Shown here: positions 17,351 through 26,438 of the stretch, in pieces
How the letters are laid out: each line of letters begins with the position of its first letter
Numbering within the stretch: the stretch's first letter is position 1
Source: Kordia periserrulae
GTDB lineage: Bacteria; Bacteroidota; Bacteroidia; Flavobacteriales; Flavobacteriaceae
Direction: 5' to 3'
Assembly: GCF_003054265.1 (NCBI RefSeq)
Contig: NZ_QBKT01000005.1
Coordinates: 334,226-398,225 of the forward strand
Length of the DNA stretch: 64,000 nt
The notes under the pieces: model-generated
The model's input: the letters and a program-made list of their open reading frames with translations, nothing else
Told to the model about the DNA's origin: nothing
Database searches by the model: none
Position numbers and translations under genes: made by a program

Positions 17351-18838
17351 ATGGCGAACAACCCACAATTTTCATACACGCATATTTTAAAAGCCACGTC
17401 GTTATTTGGCGGCGTTCAAGTTTTTAAGATATTGATATCCATCATTCGTGTTAAAATTGTAGCGATTTTACTCGGTGGTGTCGGAATGGGAATTATTGGC
17501 TTGTTTAATAGTACAATTCAAGTGGTAAGCGAAATTGCGAAACTTGGCTTGGACACAAGTGCTGTCAAAGAATTGGCACATGTACACGCTTCCGAAGATG
17601 AAAAAGCCATTCAGCAAACCGTCAGCATTCTGCAAAAATTCATCATGATTACGGCAAGTATCGGAGCTGTTTTTACGATTGTATTTTCAGCGTTGTTGAG
17701 CAAACTCACTTTCGGAAATACAGACTATACGTTTGAATTTATTTGGCTGGCGTTGGCAATTTTCTTTATGCAATTGACTAATGGAAAAATCGCGATTCTA
17801 CAAGGAACACAAGCCTTGAAAAAGTTAGCTGTCGCCAATGTGTTGGGAAGTACAGTTGGATTGCTTGTTTCGATTCCGCTATACTACATGTACGGTTTGG
17901 AAGCAATTGTGCCAACAATTATCATTACGGCGGTTGTGATTTTTGGTTTCTTCTGGTATTTTGAAAACACACTAAAAATTCAACGAATTTCGTTGGGAAT
18001 CAAACAAGCGTATGTAGAAGGAAAAAGTATGCTACGCTTAGGTTTGGTGTTGAGCATCACAGGAATTGTCACATTAATTGCAACCTATCTATTACAAATA
18101 TTTATTCGCCATGTGGGCGGATTGGATCAAGTTGGCTATTACACTGCGGGATTTTTAATCATCAACGCATATGTAGGCATGATTTTCAACGCGATGGGAA
18201 CGGATTATTTTCCACGATTGTCTGCGATTCACACCGAAAATGCCAAAGTGCAGCTTGCAGTACGGAATCAGGCAACCATTGCTATTTTATTACTTACGCC
18301 AATCATTACTACTTTTTTTGTGGCAGCGCCGTTAGTCGTGAATATTTTATACTCAAAAGAATTTTTAGTGATTTTGGGATTGATTTCTTGGGGCGTTTTA
18401 GGCATGGCATTTAAAGCAGTTTCTTGGTCGGTTGGCTATGTAATTTTAGCAAAAGGCGATTCCAGAATCTTTGTAAAAACTTCCATTGGTTTTTCAATAT
18501 TGATGTTGACAATGAATTGTGTTGGCTATTATTTCGGCGGATTGACAGGTTTGGGAATTAGCGTGTTAGCGTATTATATTATACATTTTGTAAGTCTGTT
18601 GATTATTACGAAAATAGCGTATGGATTGTGGTTTCAATCCGCATTTTTCAAGCTATTTTTACTGTGCGTATTGTTGAGCGGACTCGGATTTGCGTGTACT
18701 TATTTAGACAATATATATTTGAAATACGGCGGAATGATTGCGATAATGCTTCTTTCTTATATCTTTACATATTCGCAATTGCAAAAAAAGATGAACATTA
18801 AACAATTGATAAAAAATAAGCTTTTCAAACGCTCATGA
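17351..18838 (+). CDS. Wzx-type O-antigen/polysaccharide flippase
   Basis: A 495-residue integral membrane protein with about 12-14 hydrophobic segments. The start (ILKATSLFGGVQVFKILISI and then GVGMGIIGLFNS) is typical of Wzx/WzxE O-antigen translocases of the MATE-like/MOP superfamily. It should move undecaprenyl-linked repeat units across the inner membrane. Its gene overlaps the next acyltransferase gene by four bases and follows the aminotransferase, consistent with one transcript for making and exporting a glycan. Confidence 0.88.
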   Translation: MANNPQFSYTHILKATSLFGGVQVFKILISIIRVKIVAILLGGVGMGIIGLFNSTIQVVSEIAKLGLDTSAVKELAHVHASEDEKAIQQTVSILQKFIMITASIGAVFTIVFSALLSKLTFGNTDYTFEFIWLALAIFFMQLTNGKIAILQGTQALKKLAVANVLGSTVGLLVSIPLYYMYGLEAIVPTIIITAVVIFGFFWYFENTLKIQRISLGIKQAYVEGKSMLRLGLVLSITGIVTLIATYLLQIFIRHVGGLDQVGYYTAGFLIINAYVGMIFNAMGTDYFPRLSAIHTENAKVQLAVRNQATIAILLLTPIITTFFVAAPLVVNILYSKEFLVILGLISWGVLGMAFKAVSWSVGYVILAKGDSRIFVKTSIGFSILMLTMNCVGYYFGGLTGLGISVLAYYIIHFVSLLIITKIAYGLWFQSAFFKLFLLCVLLSGLGFACTYLDNIYLKYGGMIAIMLLSYIFTYSQLQKKMNIKQLIKNKLFKRS

Positions 18839-19575
18839 GACGAATTTTCAATAAAATACGACGTGTTTGGAAGTTTTATACTGCCGTAAACTGGATGAAA
18901 ACCATCTATTTTAATTATAAAAAGTTTCCGTTTCGCATTGCGAGAAAGCTACCAGTAATGTTTTACGGTTCGGTAAAATTTTCTGATATCAGTGGTGAAA
19001 TTATCTTGGATGTTCCCGAAGTGAAACGCGGCATGATTGGTTTTGGACAAAAGTTTGAATTGCCGACGCGCTCCAAAAGAATTGCAGAATTGTCTGTGAT
19101 GGGAAAATTGGTTTTTAAAGGTCACGCACACATCGGAATTGATTGTTTTGTACATGTGGGAGAAGGCGCGTACTGCGAATTTGGGTATATGTCGTGTTTG
19201 GGTTCTAACGTAAAATTGATATGCAAAGAAGAAGTTATTTTAAGCGACTGGGTTGGCATTGGTTACGAATCACAATTGACCGATTCTAATTTTCATCCGA
19301 TGATGAATACCGAAACAGGGGAACTGTATCCAATGACAAGTCCTGTGCATTTGGCAAAATACAATGCGTTTTCCAACAGAATTTCCATCATGCCAGGCAC
19401 CAAAACTCCTGAAAATTGTGTTATTGCGTCCAATTCGGTGGTCAATAAAGATTACAGAGATTGGGGAAGCAATATTTTAATCGGCGGCGTTCCCGCAAAA
19501 CTCATCAAACAAAACTACAACCGCGATTGGGAAGGCGAGAAGGAGATGTTGAAAAAGTTTAAGATTATTTGGTGA
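18835..19575 (+). CDS. Hexapeptide-repeat acyltransferase
   Basis: A 246-residue protein whose central part (about residues 85-225) shows left-handed beta-helix hexapeptide patterns (GHAHIGIDCFVHVGEGAYCEFG and later NCVIASNSVVNKDY, IGGVPAKLI). This is the maltose/galactoside O-acetyltransferase-like fold that usually uses acetyl-CoA. The N-terminal part is basic. The overlap with the flippase gene suggests O-acetylation of the exported glycan or its precursor. Confidence 0.8.
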   Translation: MRRIFNKIRRVWKFYTAVNWMKTIYFNYKKFPFRIARKLPVMFYGSVKFSDISGEIILDVPEVKRGMIGFGQKFELPTRSKRIAELSVMGKLVFKGHAHIGIDCFVHVGEGAYCEFGYMSCLGSNVKLICKEEVILSDWVGIGYESQLTDSNFHPMMNTETGELYPMTSPVHLAKYNAFSNRISIMPGTKTPENCVIASNSVVNKDYRDWGSNILIGGVPAKLIKQNYNRDWEGEKEMLKKFKIIW

Positions 19576-19936
19576 TTTTTTTAATGTGTCAATGTTTTGT
19601 TGTTTGAAGTTTAAAGGTTTAAAAGTTTAGATGTTTAGGTCTAGAGAATAATTCAATATTCAACATCCAACATTCAAAATCCATAAAGTTTCAAAGTACT
19701 TCTCGATACTAAATTTTTTCGAAATTTCACTCGAAGTGACAGATTGGTTTTTAGTTTGGGAGTTTAGTATTTTAAGAGCTTTGTGTGTACTTTTACGTTT
19801 AAAATTTATCATTTTACATATAGAGTTTCCAAGCGTCAGTTCGAGTGGCGAACGCACGTTCGTTGTATCGAGAACAGCTGAGAATTTCTAAAGTTTACAA
19901 TAATTTAGCATCCAACATTTAACATTCAAACAAAAC
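19576..19936. other. Repeat-rich intergenic region
   Basis: Convergent gap without a convincing gene. It contains repeated short strings of the type CATCCAACATT and CATTCAAA, a REP-like TTTCACTCGAAGTGACAG near 19721-19738, and the dispersed element at 19835-19890. Confidence 0.6.
19835..19890 (+). repeat. Dispersed intergenic element, copy 1
   Basis: It begins GTCAGTTCGAGTG, contains a GAACG/CGTTC hairpin, and continues CGTTGTATCGAGAACAGCT. The reverse complement of 35551-35604 matches it over most of its length. Confidence 0.65.
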
Positions 19937-20425
19937 CTATTTTTTCCGTTGAAACGTAGCAGGATTTCCAAACCAGACTTCATTTTCAGGAATATCTTTG
20001 TTCGCGAAGGACAATGCGCCAATGACACTATTTTTCCCAATCGTGATTCCGTGATGCAAAATACAATTCGTTCCAATAAAAACATTTTCACCAATATGTG
20101 CGCCTCCGATTTGCTGTTTTGCTGTATTGAGATTGTTGGTCATTAATTTTGGAGAAATATACACATTGTCTTCAACGACCAAACCGCGCGCTAGGATAGA
20201 ATCGTATCGAATCGTAACATTATTCTTAATCACACAATTTCCAGAAGACGTGACACGCGAATCGATATAGCAATTTTCGCCAATTACGGTTCCTTTTCGG
20301 AGTTCTACATAATTTCGTATTACCGTATTATCTCCTATTACAACATCTTCTTCAATAATGCAAAACTTGCCAATCGTTACATTTTTACCGATAGTCGCTT
20401 TTTCAGAAATACAATTAAACTCCAT
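19937..20425 (-). CDS. Hexapeptide-repeat acetyltransferase (sugar N-acetyltransferase type)
   Basis: A 162-residue protein made almost wholly of hexapeptide repeats (ATIGKNVTIGKFCIIEEDVVIG near the start), with THE conserved acceptor-side segment GGAHIGENVFIGTNCILHHG, which places a His in the active-site loop. Similar proteins (FdtC, QdtC, WbpD types) N-acetylate amino sugars of nucleotide sugars. In this region it is the best candidate to acetylate the 3-amino-3,6-dideoxyhexose, making a 3-acetamido sugar. It is transcribed opposite to the aminotransferase operon. Confidence 0.75.
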   Translation of the reverse strand: MEFNCISEKATIGKNVTIGKFCIIEEDVVIGDNTVIRNYVELRKGTVIGENCYIDSRVTSSGNCVIKNNVTIRYDSILARGLVVEDNVYISPKLMTNNLNTAKQQIGGAHIGENVFIGTNCILHHGITIGKNSVIGALSFANKDIPENEVWFGNPATFQRKK

Positions 20426-20548
20426 ACAATACTGGGAAAATGATGGTTATACAATGAAAAACGAAAATAGAAAAATAAAACTAAAAACATACCACATAAT
20501 TAAAATATCACAATTGCTTTACGTGGTGTCAGAATTTTGTGTACACAT

Positions 20549-20578
20549 AAAAAAACCATCTCAAAACTTGAGATGGTT
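20549..20578 (-). terminator. Terminator of the gene at 20618-21142
   Basis: AACCATCTCAA-aac-TTGAGATGGTT. Read on the minus strand, the stem is followed by a T-rich run. Confidence 0.75.
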
Positions 20579-20617
20579 CTTTACATAGCGTAGGCTATTT
20601 CAGGTAATTAGGTTGTA

Positions 20618-21142
20618 TTACTTCATGTCAATCACTTCAATTTCATATACATTATTATTCGACATGATAATATTATACATTCCTTTTGTTGTTAACATAC
20701 TTACCTTTTTCTTTTTATTATCGGATTCAATTCTATGAATTTCTTTCACTTTCATTCCATTTTCTGTGCACCATACATTCAATCCACTTCTTGTCAACAT
20801 AAAGTCATAATTGAAATTTTCTGGTTTTACATATTTAATGGTAATCTCTCTTTCATAATTAGAATCTCTATCCATGTCCAATTTAAAAGTAGTCTCTAAA
20901 GCGGGCGCTACAATCAAACGTTTTTGGTTCAAATCGTACTTATCATCATTTTCAAAGGCTACTGGATATACTGCTTTGGTATCTTCGTAAATTCTCACTT
21001 CAGAGTTTACAGCTTTTTCTACAATTTCATATTCAGTTACGTTTGTACGTACAATTTCTGAATCTTTTAAATTGTTCTGTGCAAATGAAATTGAGGTTGA
21101 TAATATAATTGCGGGGACTAATAATTTTATATAATTTTTCAT
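20618..21142 (-). CDS. Secreted protein of unknown function
   Basis: I chose the ATG at 21142 because it yields a standard signal peptide (MKNYIKLLVPAIILSTSISFAQ). A longer frame starting at 21202 would bury it. The mature part is about 150 residues, rich in charged and beta-type stretches (SEIVRTNVTEYEIVEKAVNS, EREITIKYVKPENFNYDFML). I do not recognise a family. It should be periplasmic or outer-surface. It has its own terminator and lies downstream of dps on the same strand, with a 118-base gap. Confidence 0.7.
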   Translation of the reverse strand: MKNYIKLLVPAIILSTSISFAQNNLKDSEIVRTNVTEYEIVEKAVNSEVRIYEDTKAVYPVAFENDDKYDLNQKRLIVAPALETTFKLDMDRDSNYEREITIKYVKPENFNYDFMLTRSGLNVWCTENGMKVKEIHRIESDNKKKKVSMLTTKGMYNIIMSNNNVYEIEVIDMK

Positions 21143-21260
21143 AATAATCTTTAATTTTTTGTTATTTATGACGTCATACTTTAAATAGTACTGCGATGAC
21201 ATCTTCGACAGCTTTTCGATTTACTGTGTATAAATCTTTATTTGATTGATATTGAAATTC

Positions 21261-21764
21261 TTAGGCTTTTACCATAGAATTATTCAATTGTGCAGAAGTT
21301 TTTTTGGTCCAAGCATTCAACATCCAACTAGATTTTTCTAATTCTCTAATGTATGCGCCAATTAAGTCAATGGTACCTTCATCTCCTGCGTTGTTAGCAT
21401 GATCGATTACCACTTTCATTTGTGATAAAATCAATTTGTGGTCATTGATTAAAATTTCAATCATTTCTGAATCGGTCAATAATGGACTTGATTCTTTTAC
21501 GGCAGAAATTTCTAAGTAATCACTCATTTTGCTAATTGGGTGATACTTTAAGGTCAACACACGTTCTGCAATTTCATCAATCTTTGTTTGTGCGTTGGTA
21601 TATAATTCTTCAAATTTTTCGTGTAAGTCAAAAAAGTTTTTTCCTAAAATATTCCAGTGAAAACTTCTTAATTTTTGATAGTATACGTGATAATTAGCCA
21701 ATAGCGTATTCAATTCTACTACTACTGGGACTAATTTTTCATCGCTCATATTTAGATAATTCAT
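21261..21764 (-). CDS. dps: Dps-family DNA-protection ferritin
   Basis: A 167-residue protein starting at the ATG at 21764 (MNYLNMSDEKLVPVV); another Met five codons later is possible. It carries the inter-subunit ferroxidase residues of Dps: His in FHWNILGKNF, and Asp/Glu in FDLHEKFEELY, followed by KIDEIAERVL. Dps dodecamers bind DNA and oxidise and store iron using hydrogen peroxide, protecting starved cells. A promoter with TTGACA and TATATTGA lies about 135-165 bases upstream, leaving a long AT-rich leader. Confidence 0.92.
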   Translation of the reverse strand: MNYLNMSDEKLVPVVVELNTLLANYHVYYQKLRSFHWNILGKNFFDLHEKFEELYTNAQTKIDEIAERVLTLKYHPISKMSDYLEISAVKESSPLLTDSEMIEILINDHKLILSQMKVVIDHANNAGDEGTIDLIGAYIRELEKSSWMLNAWTKKTSAQLNNSMVKA

Positions 21765-21899
21765 AATATATTTTAATGTTTTTTGGATTAATAATTGATT
21801 TTTAAAAAGAAACACTTGGCTTGAACTTTGGAGAACCCAAAATGAAATATCAAGAAGTAATTTTTTGTGCTTCAATTGCGATTTGTAATAATCACACTT

Positions 21900-21929
21900 T
21901 CAATATAAGGTATGAGAAAAAAATGTCAA
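21900..21929 (-). promoter_or_regulatory. Probable dps promoter
   Basis: On the minus strand TTGACA (21924-21929) is followed after 16 bases by TATATTGA (21900-21907). Confidence 0.5.
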
Positions 21930-22238
21930 GTGATTTAACAAAACTTAACTTGTAGCAATAAAAATTAACGTAAAATATGTTAATAAAATTCATAATTTGT
22001 TAAAATTTTAACATTTGTTTTCTGTTGAAAAATGATTGAATTTTGAATAAAAATTAAAAATAAAATGAAAAATTGTTTTTTTTTGATGATTCTTCAATGA
22101 AAATATAAAAAATCAAATAATTATTCAAAAACTAAAAATCTAGTTTAAAATGAGTTTTTGTGTGATGTTGAGTTTCAAATTTTAACAAATTAAATCTACA
22201 ATTTTCAGACATCATTTTACAGCTTTTTTAAATCTTTG

Positions 22239-22246
22239 TATCTTTA
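22239..22246 (+). promoter_or_regulatory. -7 element of the CIA30 gene
   Basis: TATCTTTA 12 bases before the ATG at 22259, preceded directly by TTTG. The short distance implies a very short leader. Confidence 0.45.
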
Positions 22247-22258
22247 AGAAAAAAAGGA

Positions 22259-22807
22259 ATGAATACATTTTACACGCTATGTTTTTTACTAGTATCCCAA
22301 CTCTTTTATGCACAACAATCTGACATCGATTTTGGAAAATACAAAGATGGTGAACGTTGGCAAATCACCAATGATGGCGTGATGGGCGGACTTTCCCAAG
22401 GCGATGTTCGATTTACAGATAATGGTGTCGTTTTTAGTGGTATGATTTCCTTAGAAAATAATGGCGGATTTTCCTCTTACAGAAGCCAATATGCAAAACG
22501 AGACCTATCTTCCTATAAAAAAATAATCATTCGGTATCGTTCCAAAAATTATGCAATGGGCTTTACGCTAGAAATGGACAAACGTTGGTATGTACCGTAT
22601 TACAAAGCCGATTTACCAACAACCGATTGGAAATGGGAAGAAAAAGAAATTAAGTTTTCAGACTTTGTTCGCTACAACATCGGTCGCAAACGATCTGGAA
22701 AACCGACGCAAGAAGAATTGGCAAATATTCTTCGTATCGGATTCATCTCCAACGAAAAAAAAGCGGGACCTTTTAAAATTGAAATCGATTATATAAAGTT
22801 TGAATAA
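22259..22807 (+). CDS. CIA30-domain protein with signal peptide
   Basis: A 182-residue protein. After a signal peptide (FYTLCFLLVSQLFYAQ) it carries the CIA30 (NADH dehydrogenase intermediate-associated protein 30) pattern: WQITNDGVMGGLSQG, FSGMISLENNGGFSSYRS and a C-terminal IGFISNEKKAGPFKIEIDYI. The domain is a galactose-binding-like beta sandwich. In eukaryotes it helps assemble complex I, but in secreted bacterial versions the role is unknown. No complex I genes are here. Confidence 0.85.
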   Translation: MNTFYTLCFLLVSQLFYAQQSDIDFGKYKDGERWQITNDGVMGGLSQGDVRFTDNGVVFSGMISLENNGGFSSYRSQYAKRDLSSYKKIIIRYRSKNYAMGFTLEMDKRWYVPYYKADLPTTDWKWEEKEIKFSDFVRYNIGRKRSGKPTQEELANILRIGFISNEKKAGPFKIEIDYIKFE

Positions 22808-22864
22808 AAAAGAAACATTTCTAAAATACTTTTCTTTATATTATATTTTAGTAAAAAATAATAC

Positions 22865-23032
22865 ATGAGTCATATTTATAGAGGTTTTGTTTTGTTAGTG
22901 GCAATACTATGTGCCGTTGGCTGCGCTTATTTTGGAAGTATATATGCTACAGGTGGAGCTATTGGAATGGGATTACTCAGTGGTATGTGTTTTATTTCTA
23001 TTGCTATTTCATTTATTGGTACAGAAGAATAA
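22865..23032 (+). CDS. Small two-helix membrane protein (55 aa)
   Basis: A short ORF from ATG at 22865 to TAA at 23030. It encodes two hydrophobic segments (GFVLLVAILCAVGCAYFG and AIGMGLLSGMCFISIAISF) separated by a Gly/Thr turn, and ends TEE. It lies 11 bases upstream of trmL and may be cotranscribed with it. Family not recognised. Confidence 0.6.
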   Translation: MSHIYRGFVLLVAILCAVGCAYFGSIYATGGAIGMGLLSGMCFISIAISFIGTEE

Positions 23033-23043
23033 AATATTTAGAA

Positions 23044-23499
23044 ATGCCATACAACATTGTCCTCGTAGAACCCGAAATTCACACAAACACAGGAAATATC
23101 GGACGTTTAAGTTTGGCTTCAGGTTCTAACTTGCATTTGGTAAAACCTTTTGGATTTGAAATCACAGATGCGCGACTCAAGCGTGCGGGACTTGATTATT
23201 GGCAACATTTAGATGTACACATTTACGAAAGCATCGAAGAATTCTACACAAAAAATGCAGACAAAAAAATGGTCTATCTCACGAGTAAAAGTCAAAAATC
23301 ATATACAGAAATTCCGTTTGAAGACGAGTTGTTTTTGGTATTTGGGAAAGAATCTGTGGGTTTGTCAAATGAAATCACGGAAGCAAATAGTGAAGTTTTA
23401 TACACCATTCCAATGTTCAGTGAACATATACGAAGCTTAAATTTAGCCAATGCCGTAAGTATTGTGGTGTATGAAGGTATTCGGCAATTGAATTCTTAG
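23044..23499 (+). CDS. trmL: tRNA (cytidine(34)-2'-O)-methyltransferase
   Basis: A 151-residue SPOUT methyltransferase that 2'-O-methylates the wobble base of tRNA-Leu isoacceptors. MPYNIVLVEPEIHTNTGNIG at the start, LVKPFGF, RAGLDYW, LVFGKESVGL and IPMFSEHIRSLNLANAVSI are the family motifs, including the C-terminal knot. The ATG at 23044 gives the normal length; a longer frame exists upstream but overlaps the small membrane protein gene. A housekeeping gene embedded between glycan genes. Confidence 0.93.
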   Translation: MPYNIVLVEPEIHTNTGNIGRLSLASGSNLHLVKPFGFEITDARLKRAGLDYWQHLDVHIYESIEEFYTKNADKKMVYLTSKSQKSYTEIPFEDELFLVFGKESVGLSNEITEANSEVLYTIPMFSEHIRSLNLANAVSIVVYEGIRQLNS

Positions 23500-23576
23500 A
23501 AATGTAAGACTACGAAGTTCAAATTGTCAGTTTGAGCGCAGTCGAAAACAGCTAAAATCAGTGAGTCCAGAAAAAT

Positions 23577-24716
23577 CTACGACTCATTCCAAAGAGAAAC
23601 ATACTGCTGCGCAACTGTTTCATATTGGTGAAATTCTTCCACAAATGCACGTGCACGCTTTCCAATAGCCATCATTTCTTCAGGATTTTCAATCAGCTCA
23701 CTCAGTTTTTCAACCAAATCATCAACGTTTGGAGTCGCGTTCATCAATACAGGTTGTTCAATTTGATAATAGGCTAAAAAATCCTTTTCCGCTCCCGAAA
23801 ACACTACTTTTCCTTTTGACATCGCTTCAAGCGCATTATAACCTTGATCGTAACCGTACAACTGATCCATAATAATATGCGCTTCGTTATAGGTTTGAAT
23901 ATATTCCGAATACGGTAAATTCTCCGCCGTTTTAATCTCAACCTGATTGGGATATTTTTTCGCAACAAGTTGCAAGGCTTTCTCAATCAAATTGTTTCCT
24001 TTTTTTAAATAATTGACCTTATTGACGCCATGAAAAATAATCACTTTTCCGTTGTATTCTAACGGTTGAAATTTGAGTACATCTATATTGATTGGAAACG
24101 GAATCAGTGGTAATACTTTTGGATGATTTCGATACGCCATTTCATAATCAAAATTTGCAGGAATAATTCCGTTTATATTTTTCATCACAAAATGATGCAA
24201 CTTTTCATGCGATTTTGACAAATATTGAAGCGAATACTGAAACCACTTTTTAGTACTTTTATCTTTTTGATAAGCTGTTAACATGTGATAAGGCAAATCA
24301 GCATTCAAAATAAAATTCACATAATGAAAATCATCGCCACATGACGACAAAAAGACTTTTTTATTATGTTTAAAGAGATATTTCAACAATTTCCGCTCAA
24401 CAAAAGGCGTCGTAGCAAACGGAAACTCGTTAATCAATTGCACCACATCGTAGTTGCGAAACGACTTTCGGTGTTTGTAAAAACGATAGGTAATCTCCAA
24501 AAATGCAATATCAATCTTGAAAATCTTAAAAAACAACTGCCGAAACGCATTGGGAATTTTTTTATGAAAAAAAGTAGCTTCAAGCGAAACATCGATTGGA
24601 TAATTTTTAAAGTTGTCAGCGCGACCGATGAGTGTCACATCGTGCTGTAACTTTTGTAGACCTTCTTTGAGTGAATTGTGAAATCTACTGTATTCTCCAA
24701 CCAATAATATGCGCAT
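23577..24716 (-). CDS. GT4-like glycosyltransferase
   Basis: A 379-residue protein with the GT-B fold layout: N-terminal MRILLVGEYSRFHNSLKEGL, and C-terminal YGYDQGYNALEAMSKGKVVFSG with the E-x7-E-type region that binds the nucleotide donor. Family 1/4 glycosyltransferases retain the donor configuration and act at the cytoplasmic membrane. It is divergent from the next glycosyltransferase, with only 38 bases between them, so the promoters overlap. The sugar transferred is not known. Confidence 0.82.
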   Translation of the reverse strand: MRILLVGEYSRFHNSLKEGLQKLQHDVTLIGRADNFKNYPIDVSLEATFFHKKIPNAFRQLFFKIFKIDIAFLEITYRFYKHRKSFRNYDVVQLINEFPFATTPFVERKLLKYLFKHNKKVFLSSCGDDFHYVNFILNADLPYHMLTAYQKDKSTKKWFQYSLQYLSKSHEKLHHFVMKNINGIIPANFDYEMAYRNHPKVLPLIPFPINIDVLKFQPLEYNGKVIIFHGVNKVNYLKKGNNLIEKALQLVAKKYPNQVEIKTAENLPYSEYIQTYNEAHIIMDQLYGYDQGYNALEAMSKGKVVFSGAEKDFLAYYQIEQPVLMNATPNVDDLVEKLSELIENPEEMMAIGKRARAFVEEFHQYETVAQQYVSLWNES

Positions 24717-24754
24717 AAACAGTATATTTGTGTGAAAGATAGTAGGAAAACTTT

Positions 24755-25840
24755 ATGCGGCAAAATTCTAAAAAGAAAATCTGTTTAATTGTAGAATGTC
24801 TCAGCGGCGGCGGCGCGGAAAAGCAAGCAGCCAACTTTTCAAAATCGCTTCACAAATACGGTTTTGAAGTATCCATTATTTCGGTAAAAGACCAGATTTC
24901 GTACGATTTTGCAGGAACCTTGTACAATCTTGGAAAGGGTGAATCTTCTGTGAAAATCATCAAACAAATTCAGAAGTTTTTTGCGTTTAAAAAAGCCTAC
25001 AAGCAATGCAATGCCGATATGTATATTGACTTTCGCTCGCGAAGTCGCTTTGTGATGGAATGGCTGTTGCACAAATGCATCTTTCAAGCCGAAAAAATGA
25101 TCATGATGGTGCACAGCTATCATATTGAGTGGCATATCCCGAAAGGAAAACTATTTCGAGAAATTTATAATAAAACGCATGCTGTAGTGGCGGTTTCTGA
25201 TGAAATTCAGTGGAAATTGGGCGAGTTGTACGATTTTGAGAACTTGTTGTGTATTCCCAATTATATCACTGCCGTAGAATCGTCTCAGAGTGAACCAAAT
25301 GCGGCAAAAGAAAACTACATCATTGCGGTTGGACGTTTGCAAAACGACATCAAACAGTTTGATAAATTGATAGAAACCTATCACGCATCACAATTAGCAA
25401 AACAAGATATTAAGCTGTATATTTGTGGTGAAGGAGACGACCGAGCATCGCTGGAGCAATTGATTTCAACACTGCAATTACAAGCGCACGTACAACTCTT
25501 GGGATTTGTAGAAAACGTGACAGCATACATCAGAAACGCAAAATATTTAGTGTTATCGAGTAGGGTAGAAGGCTTTCCGATGGTTTTATTAGAAGCATTG
25601 CAGCAAAAAACACCTGTCATTTCTTTTGATTGTAAATCGGGACCGAGTGAAATAATTCAACACAAAACCAACGGTTTGCTCGTTGAAGATCAAAACTTTG
25701 CGGCGTTGAAAGATGCAATGATACTTTTAATCGAAAATATGGAATTGTATATGAATTGTAAAGAAAATGCTGTATCTTCCATACAAAAATTCACTGAAAA
25801 ACCCGTAATCCAAGAATGGATTCAACTCATAAATGCCTAA
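24755..25840 (+). CDS. GT4-family glycosyltransferase
   Basis: A 361-residue GT-B enzyme. LSGGGAEKQAANF near residues 15-27 is the acceptor-side Gly-rich loop, and SSRVEGFPMVLLEALQQKTPVIS near 265-287 is the E-x7-E donor site of group 1 glycosyltransferases. It probably adds one sugar to a lipid-linked glycan. Three bases separate it from the ketoisomerase gene, so they share a transcript. Confidence 0.9.
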   Translation: MRQNSKKKICLIVECLSGGGAEKQAANFSKSLHKYGFEVSIISVKDQISYDFAGTLYNLGKGESSVKIIKQIQKFFAFKKAYKQCNADMYIDFRSRSRFVMEWLLHKCIFQAEKMIMMVHSYHIEWHIPKGKLFREIYNKTHAVVAVSDEIQWKLGELYDFENLLCIPNYITAVESSQSEPNAAKENYIIAVGRLQNDIKQFDKLIETYHASQLAKQDIKLYICGEGDDRASLEQLISTLQLQAHVQLLGFVENVTAYIRNAKYLVLSSRVEGFPMVLLEALQQKTPVISFDCKSGPSEIIQHKTNGLLVEDQNFAALKDAMILLIENMELYMNCKENAVSSIQKFTEKPVIQEWIQLINA

Positions 25841-25843
25841 AAT

Positions 25844-26269
25844 ATGTCTACAACTGTTGCTGATATTCAATTGATATCCATCCCCAAAATCGAAGACTTT
25901 AGAGGAAATATTTCTGTCGTTGAAGGTGATACAATTCCTTTTAAATGCAAACGTGTGTATTATTTGTACGACATTCCTAGTGGCGCAAAAAGAGGTGGAC
26001 ACGCACATGTAGAACAGCAAGAAGTACTAATTGCATTGAGTGGAAGTTTTGAAGTAATTTTTAAAGATGGCACATCCAAAAGGCGCATTTTACTCAACAA
26101 ACCCAACCAAGGTTGCTTGATTCCGCAAGGAATTTGGCGCGAATTGGAAAATTTCTCTTCCGGAGCGGTTTGTCTTGTCCTAGCTTCCGACGAATTTGAC
26201 GAATCCGATTACATTCGCGATTATCAAGATTATGTCATTACCAAAGAAGATGTGAAGTTGTCTAAGTAA
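25844..26269 (+). CDS. FdtA/QdtA-type sugar 3,4-ketoisomerase (WxcM-like cupin)
   Basis: A 141-residue single cupin domain. LISIPKIEDFRGNISVVEGD, KRVYYLYDIPSGAKRGGHAH, LSGSFEVIFKDG, IPQGIWRELENFSSGAVCLVLAS and DESDYIRDY match FdtA/QdtA throughout. These convert dTDP-4-keto-6-deoxyglucose to the 3-keto isomer, the step before the DegT aminotransferase. The two His of GGHAH are the catalytic-site residues of the family. FdtA (galacto) and QdtA (gluco) products cannot be separated by eye. Confidence 0.9.
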   Translation: MSTTVADIQLISIPKIEDFRGNISVVEGDTIPFKCKRVYYLYDIPSGAKRGGHAHVEQQEVLIALSGSFEVIFKDGTSKRRILLNKPNQGCLIPQGIWRELENFSSGAVCLVLASDEFDESDYIRDYQDYVITKEDVKLSK

Positions 26270-26438
26270 ATTTCGGCTTCGCTCAATTTACAGTTATGAG
26301 ATACGAGTAGTGAGTTATGAGTTATGAGTTATGAGTGACGAATCGACAAATAACGAACAACAAAAAACAAAAATCAGCAAACCAAAAGCAAAGCGACCTA
26401 AAACCCAACGCCCAACACCTAAATTGAGCGTAGCGAAA
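26270..26438. other. Convergent spacer with simple repeats
   Basis: It contains four near-perfect copies of TGAGTTA (26311-26338) and an A/C-rich string (26337-26371) resembling 11144-11183. No gene is seen. Confidence 0.55.

Larger units (their letters stand above)
21765..22258. other. Very AT-rich divergent intergenic region
   Basis: No gene is seen in nearly 500 bases between dps and the CIA30 gene. It is dominated by A/T runs, with the dps promoter at 21900-21929 and a rightward TATCTTTA at 22239-22246. Confidence 0.6.

Noticed and set aside
21765..21875. Longer dps frame from 21875
   Set aside because: The extension is hydrophobic and unlike Dps; the ATG at 21764 gives the usual length.
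26311..26338. TGAGTTA heptamer repeat as a phase-variation tract
   Set aside because: It lies between convergent genes, outside any coding or promoter region.
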